Shown one piece after another: positions 6,563 through 10,278 of a stretch of 10,278 nt of DNA. This stretch comes from Chloroflexota bacterium (lineage in GTDB: Bacteria > Chloroflexota > Dehalococcoidia > Lucifugimonadales > Lucifugimonadaceae), in NCBI GenBank assembly GCA_016189845.1, contig JACPRT010000139.1:1-10278 (forward strand), given 5' to 3'. Both the position numbers and the translations under genes were made by a program. The notes under the pieces were generated by a model. The model searched no databases, was not told where the DNA came from, and saw only the letters and a list, made by a program, of their open reading frames with translations. The stretch's first letter is position 1. Each line of letters starts with the position of its first letter.

Positions 6563-6568
6563 TATAGT
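6563..6568 (+). promoter_or_regulatory. Possible -10 element of the ABC importer operon
   Basis: TATAGT at 6563-6568 lies in the 132-bp gap after prfB. Transcription would start near 6575, about 38 bases before the GTG start of the binding protein, leaving room for its ribosome binding site. There is no recognisable -35 element or extended TG, and no terminator is visible after prfB, so read-through from prfB is an alternative. Confidence 0.3.
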
Positions 6569-6612
6569 TCTTACCTGTGTTCCTCGCCTGTGGTCTTGGG
6601 GGAGCCCGTGAA

Positions 6613-8370
6613 GTGAAATCGATCAGACGACCGATTGCGATGCTGGTCCTGATGGCCCTGGCCTCATTGGCCGCCCTCGCGATCGCCTGCGGCGGCGGAA
6701 ATAAGGCCGAGAATCCGACCGCCACCCCATCCGGGGCACAGGCAACCGCAACCCCCAGGCCGGGGACCCAGACCGCCGGGAGCGCAGACCGAACGCCGTC
6801 CAAGGTCGCGCCGGAACTCCAGCAGACATCGACCCCGTCGGCCGGATCCGGGAACGCGAAGCAGGGCGGCGTGCTGCGGCGCCTGTGGGCCGACCCTCCG
6901 ACCCTCGACCCGCACCAGGTTTCTGACACGACCTCGGCATCGATCGTCGTCGAAATCTTCTCGGGCCTCGTCAGGCTCAACAACGATCTCAAGCTCGAAC
7001 CTGACCTCGCCGAGTCGTATACGACCAGCGGCGGCGGCACCGTCTACGAGTTCAAGCTGCGCCCCGACCTCAAGTTTTCCGATGGAACCCCGGTAACAGC
7101 CGCCGACTTCAAGTGGTCGATGGAACGCGCCGCCCATCCCGATACCGAATCGACGGTCGCCGAGCTGTACCTGGGCGACATCGTGGGCGTGAATGAGATC
7201 GTCAAGGGCAAGGGCGCGGTCACCGACGCAAAGGGCATCGAAGTCGTCGACGCTCGCACCCTGCGGATCACGATCGACGCCCCGAAACCATACTTCCTGG
7301 CCAAGCTCACATACCCGACCGCCTACGTGGCCAGCCGGAAGAACGTTGAACAGGGCGGCGCCGACTGGACGCGCAAACCGGTCGGGACCGGGGCCTTCAG
7401 GCTGGAGGAGTACAGGGTCGGAGAACGCCTGGTCCTGGCTCGAAACGACAACTACTGGGGACGCAAGGCGCTTCTCGACCGCGTCAACTTCAACCTGGCC
7501 GGCGGCGTGTCGATGGCGATGTACGAGAACGACGAGATCGACATCACCGGCGTCGGGCTTCTCGACATCGACCGGGTGAAGGACCCGCGGGAGCCGCTGA
7601 ACAAGCAACTCGTGACGGTTCCGCCCGGTTTCAGTGTCTCGTACATCGGCTTCAATACCGCCAAGCCGCCCTTCGACGACATCAACTTCCGCAAGGCGCT
7701 CAACTACGCGGTCGACAAGCAGCTGATCGCCTCAGAAGTGTTCGGCGGACTCGTCCAGCCTGCGTACGGCGTCTTGCCTCCCGGTTTCCCCGGGTACAGC
7801 GGCGCGGTCGATGGCCTGAACTTCAACTCCGACCTCGCAAAGGAGTACTTGCAGAAGTCGAAGTATTCCGACGCGGCCAGCCGGCCCCGCATAGTGATCA
7901 CCGTCCCCGGGACGGGCGGCTCTCCCACACTCGACATCGAGGTCGTGACGGACATGTGGGAGCAAACGCTAGGCGTGAAGGCGGAGATACAGCAGGTCGA
8001 ATGGGCAACCTACCTGCAGGACCTCAATCGCCGGCGACTCCAGGCGTTCGGTGGCCTGGGATGGGAGGCCGACTACCCGGACCCGCAGGACTTCATCGAC
8101 ATCCTGTTCCACAGCACGAGCAACGCCAACCACGGCGCGTACAGCAATTCGGAGATCGACAAGATCGTCGAGTCTGCTCGCACGGAAGCCGATCCCCAGA
8201 AGCGATTCGAGCTGTACAAGACCGCGGAGCTGAAGATCGTCGAGGACGCCCCCTGGGTTCCCATGTGGTTCGACACCGAGGGCTACGCCCTGGTCAAGCC
8301 GTGGGTCAAGGGGTACCGGTTCACGCCGCTGATCGTGCCCAAGCTCAAGGACGTGTGGATCGACAAGTAG
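6613..8370 (+). CDS. Lipoprotein substrate-binding protein of a peptide/nickel-type ABC importer (SBP family 5)
   Basis: This extracytoplasmic receptor captures the substrate and delivers it to the permeases encoded next. GTG 6613 is chosen because GGGGGAG (6598-6604) sits eight bases upstream and the product then starts with a proper lipoprotein signal: basic KSIRR, a hydrophobic core, and Cys26 in LAIAC-GGG. The in-frame GTG at 6577 would prepend an unnatural MFLACGLGG stretch. Residues 30-85 form a Pro/Thr/Ser/Ala-rich flexible tether (PTATP, ATATPRP), a style common in Chloroflexota lipoproteins. The mature domain begins at GGVLRRLWADPPTLDP and carries the family 5 region EPDLAESY, then LKFSDGTPVTAADFKWSMER (153-172). 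Length is 585 residues, within the family range given the tether. Family 5 receptors bind oligopeptides, nickel, glycosides or other solutes; the substrate is not predictable here. Confidence 0.93.
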   Translation: MKSIRRPIAMLVLMALASLAALAIACGGGNKAENPTATPSGAQATATPRPGTQTAGSADRTPSKVAPELQQTSTPSAGSGNAKQGGVLRRLWADPPTLDPHQVSDTTSASIVVEIFSGLVRLNNDLKLEPDLAESYTTSGGGTVYEFKLRPDLKFSDGTPVTAADFKWSMERAAHPDTESTVAELYLGDIVGVNEIVKGKGAVTDAKGIEVVDARTLRITIDAPKPYFLAKLTYPTAYVASRKNVEQGGADWTRKPVGTGAFRLEEYRVGERLVLARNDNYWGRKALLDRVNFNLAGGVSMAMYENDEIDITGVGLLDIDRVKDPREPLNKQLVTVPPGFSVSYIGFNTAKPPFDDINFRKALNYAVDKQLIASEVFGGLVQPAYGVLPPGFPGYSGAVDGLNFNSDLAKEYLQKSKYSDAASRPRIVITVPGTGGSPTLDIEVVTDMWEQTLGVKAEIQQVEWATYLQDLNRRRLQAFGGLGWEADYPDPQDFIDILFHSTSNANHGAYSNSEIDKIVESARTEADPQKRFELYKTAELKIVEDAPWVPMWFDTEGYALVKPWVKGYRFTPLIVPKLKDVWIDK

Positions 8371-8388
8371 GGAATCCATAGAATTCCC
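8370..8388 (+). other. Small hairpin at the binding protein/permease junction
   Basis: GGGAAT (8370-8375) and ATTCCC (8383-8388) can form a six-pair stem with a seven-base loop, filling almost the entire 20-base gap between the two genes. No T-run follows, so it is not a terminator. Intercistronic hairpins after binding-protein genes in other importers protect the upstream mRNA and help keep the receptor in excess over the permeases; that role is inference here, and the stem is short. Confidence 0.35.
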
Positions 8389-8390
8389 GC

Positions 8391-9320
8391 ATGCTCGTCT
8401 ACATGGTCCGGCGGCTGATCTGGACCCCGTTCCTGCTGCTGGCCGTCTCGTTGTTCGTCTTCGTCCTCGGCCGTTACGGCCCCGGCGACCCGATCGAGGT
8501 GCGGCTCGGCCAGCATTACACCCCCGAAGCGGCAGCTCGCCTCCGGGCGCAGTTCGGCCTCGACGACCCGATGCCGGTCCAGTACGCCAGATATGTGTGG
8601 CATGCCCTCAAGGGCGACTTCGGTGACAGCTACCGGTACCAGGGAAAGACGGTATCGAGCCTGCTGGGACCGAAAATGTGGATATCAGCCCAGCTGTTCT
8701 TCGCCGCAATGGTCATCACCCTCACATTCGGCGTGCCCATCGGCTTTTTCGCCGCGCTGCGCCAGGGGTCGTGGGTGGACCCGGCGATCGTGGGGTCGAC
8801 GCTCGTCCTGTATGCCCTGCCCGTGTTCATCGTCGCGCCTGCCCTCATCGTCATCTTCGCCCTGTGGCTGGGGCTCGTTCCGACCTCCGGTTGGGACGGA
8901 TTCTTCGACAAGCGGATCATCCTTCCCGCGCTGACGATCGGCTTGCCCGGGATCGCGGTCTTCGCGCGCCTCATGCGCGCCAGCACCCTCGATGTCATCG
9001 GGCAGGATTTCATCCGAACTGCCCGGGCCAAGGGTTTGCGCGAACGTGTGGTCAACTATCGCCATATCGCCAGAAACGCGCTGATCCCGGTGCTCACGAT
9101 CCTCGGATTCTCTCTGGCCGGGATGCTCGGCGGCGCCCTGATCACCGAACTCATCTTTGGCATCCCGGGGGTCGCCAGCTTTTCGCTCGACGCCATATTC
9201 CAGCGCGACTATCCGGTGGTGACGGCGCTCGCCTTGATCGGGGCAGGGTCGCTGGTGATTGCGAACCTGATCGTCGACATCCTCTACGCCGTGGTCGACC
9301 CCCGGATCAAGTATTCATGA
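8391..9320 (+). CDS. ABC importer permease, DppB-like
   Basis: This inner-membrane permease, 309 residues, is the first of two forming the substrate channel. It starts with the first transmembrane segment (RRLIWTPFLLLAVSLFVFVL, 7-26) and the DppB-type periplasmic region, with GPGDP (30-34), LRAQFGLDDPMPVQYARY (51-68) and GDFGDSY (75-81). Further hydrophobic segments follow. The EAA-type cytoplasmic loop that contacts the ATPase is at about 204-235 (QDFIRTARAKG ... RNALIP). The C-terminus ...YAVVDPRIKYS is typical. No good ribosome binding site precedes ATG 8391; ATG 8403 is an alternative that would lose four residues. The TGA stop overlaps the next gene's ATG as ATGA. 'dppB' would imply dipeptide specificity that cannot be shown. 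Confidence 0.93.
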   Translation: MLVYMVRRLIWTPFLLLAVSLFVFVLGRYGPGDPIEVRLGQHYTPEAAARLRAQFGLDDPMPVQYARYVWHALKGDFGDSYRYQGKTVSSLLGPKMWISAQLFFAAMVITLTFGVPIGFFAALRQGSWVDPAIVGSTLVLYALPVFIVAPALIVIFALWLGLVPTSGWDGFFDKRIILPALTIGLPGIAVFARLMRASTLDVIGQDFIRTARAKGLRERVVNYRHIARNALIPVLTILGFSLAGMLGGALITELIFGIPGVASFSLDAIFQRDYPVVTALALIGAGSLVIANLIVDILYAVVDPRIKYS

Positions 9321-10278
9321 CAGCCACCGCCGTGGCGCTAGAAATCCAGGAACGGGCTTCTCACGGCCCGTTCAGGCGGGCGATCAGCCGGCTGGTGCGC
9401 AAGAAGGTCGCGATGGTGGCGCTCGTGATCATCGTGGCCCTCTACCTGGCCGGGATATTCGCCCCGTTCGTCGCGCCGAGGGACTACAACCAGACCGATC
9501 TCCGCAACGTGCGGAAGGGACCGAGCGCTGAACACTGGCTGGGTACCGACAGCCTGGGCCGTGACATTCTCAGCCGCGTCATCTGGGGCATCCAGACGAC
9601 CGTCATCATCACCGGGATCGGACTCGTAACGGGTAGCCTCATCCTGGGGGTGACGCTGGGCCTGATCGCGGGCTACCGCGGAGGCCTGGTCGACGCGGCG
9701 ATAGCGAGGGTCGGCGAGGTCGTCGCCGCATTCCCTGACGTGTTACTGATCATCCTGCTGGCCGCGACATTGCGACCGAGGATCGTGGAGTGGGCGCGCA
9801 GCATCGAGGACGCAACCGGCATAGGCGGGATCGTATCGTCGGGCGTCGTCGACTATTTCGTGGTCGGGGTAGCGCTGCTGCCGCTGAGCTGGTTCGGCAT
9901 GATGCGCCTGGTGCGCGGACAGGTGCTCTATCTTCGCAAGATGCCGTTCGTCGACGCAGCGCGGGGCGCCGGGGTTTCGACGACCAGGATACTGTTCGTG
10001 CACCTGCTGCCGAACTCCCTCGGACCGATCATCGTCAGCGCATCGTTTGGCCTGGGCGCGGTCGCAGGTTCGGAGGTGTTCCTCAGCTTCCTCGGATTAG
10101 GCGTTCAGCCGCCCCGGCCGAGCCTGGGAGCGATGATTTCCGATGTCTCCGGACGCGGTGCAGGCTCGGTGTCTGTGTTGCGGAACCACCCGGAGCAGTT
10201 GCTGGCGCCGATCGCGGTCGTGTGGCTGTTGATCTTCTGCTGGAACCTTCTGGGCGACGCCCTGAACGACGTTTTCAA
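9317..10278 (+). CDS. ABC importer permease, DppC-like, cut at the window edge
   Basis: The frame opens at ATG 9317, overlapping the preceding stop by four bases (ATGA), and stays open to the last base: 320 codons plus two bases. The N-terminal helix (VAMVALVIIVALYLAGIFAP, 31-50) and HWLGTDSLGRDILSRVIWG (73-91) are the DppC/OppC signature. The EAA-type ATPase-contact loop is FVDAARGAG ... HLLPNSLGP at 211-237, and SFLGLGVQPPRPSLGAMI (257-274) is the conserved end region. It closes on NLLGDALNDVF, so only a few codons are probably missing. Residues about 152-181 (TLRPRIVEWARSIEDATGIG and beyond) look like an extra loop of some 25-30 residues compared with ordinary DppC, and about 276-296 also seems lengthened. 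Together with the preceding two genes it forms one operon; ATPase genes are expected next. Confidence 0.93.
   Translation, partial: MTATAVALEIQERASHGPFRRAISRLVRKKVAMVALVIIVALYLAGIFAPFVAPRDYNQTDLRNVRKGPSAEHWLGTDSLGRDILSRVIWGIQTTVIITGIGLVTGSLILGVTLGLIAGYRGGLVDAAIARVGEVVAAFPDVLLIILLAATLRPRIVEWARSIEDATGIGGIVSSGVVDYFVVGVALLPLSWFGMMRLVRGQVLYLRKMPFVDAARGAGVSTTRILFVHLLPNSLGPIIVSASFGLGAVAGSEVFLSFLGLGVQPPRPSLGAMISDVSGRGAGSVSVLRNHPEQLLAPIAVVWLLIFCWNLLGDALNDVF

Noticed and set aside
6664..7608. 314-codon minus-strand frame inside the binding-protein gene
   Set aside because: It is a mirror frame of a well-supported lipoprotein gene; the product shows no family features.

Overview
The window is a compact, GC-rich bacterial chromosome segment. 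It carries housekeeping genes (argS, prfB, a tRNA-Pro) interleaved with transport and metabolic genes. The proline/threonine-rich spacer behind the lipoprotein cysteine of the solute-binding protein (PTATP-like) and the general protein style suggest Chloroflexota, perhaps a SAR202 or Dehalococcoidia relative. That assignment is an inference from style, with no marker gene placed in a tree.

Layout. 1-165 is the 3' end of a gamma-type carbonic anhydrase-like gene. 166-477 has no gene but holds two copies of a roughly 64-bp unit, each with a TGATATCG/CGATAtCA dyad. 478-2160 (minus) is argS. A 90-bp divergent spacer separates it from a two-gene plus-strand unit: a small GatC-like protein (2251-2484) overlapping an amidase-signature enzyme (2478-3893). 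The amidase meets a two-domain ChrA-type chromate transporter (minus, 3890-5062 or longer) tail to tail, with overlapping stop codons. Upstream of chrA lie an intrinsic terminator and tRNA-Pro(GGG), both minus strand. Divergent from the tRNA is prfB (5370-6480, plus), whose two reading frames are joined by a programmed +1 frameshift at CTT TGA C. From 6613 to the right edge runs a peptide/nickel-type (Dpp/Opp family) ABC importer operon: lipoprotein binding protein, DppB-like permease and DppC-like permease. The last gene is cut by the window edge, and the ATPase genes probably follow outside.

How the genes work together. The GatC-like protein and the amidase probably form one hydrolase complex. 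The binding protein and two permeases form one importer. The carbonic anhydrase fragment, argS, chrA, tRNA-Pro and prfB look functionally independent.

No clearly new multi-gene system is visible. The points most worth a second look are the intact prfB recoding site, which a simple ORF caller mis-starts; the chrA start, where a strong Shine-Dalgarno sequence sits in front of an in-frame ATC; the GatC-like partner of the amidase; and the paired dyads in the 166-477 gap.
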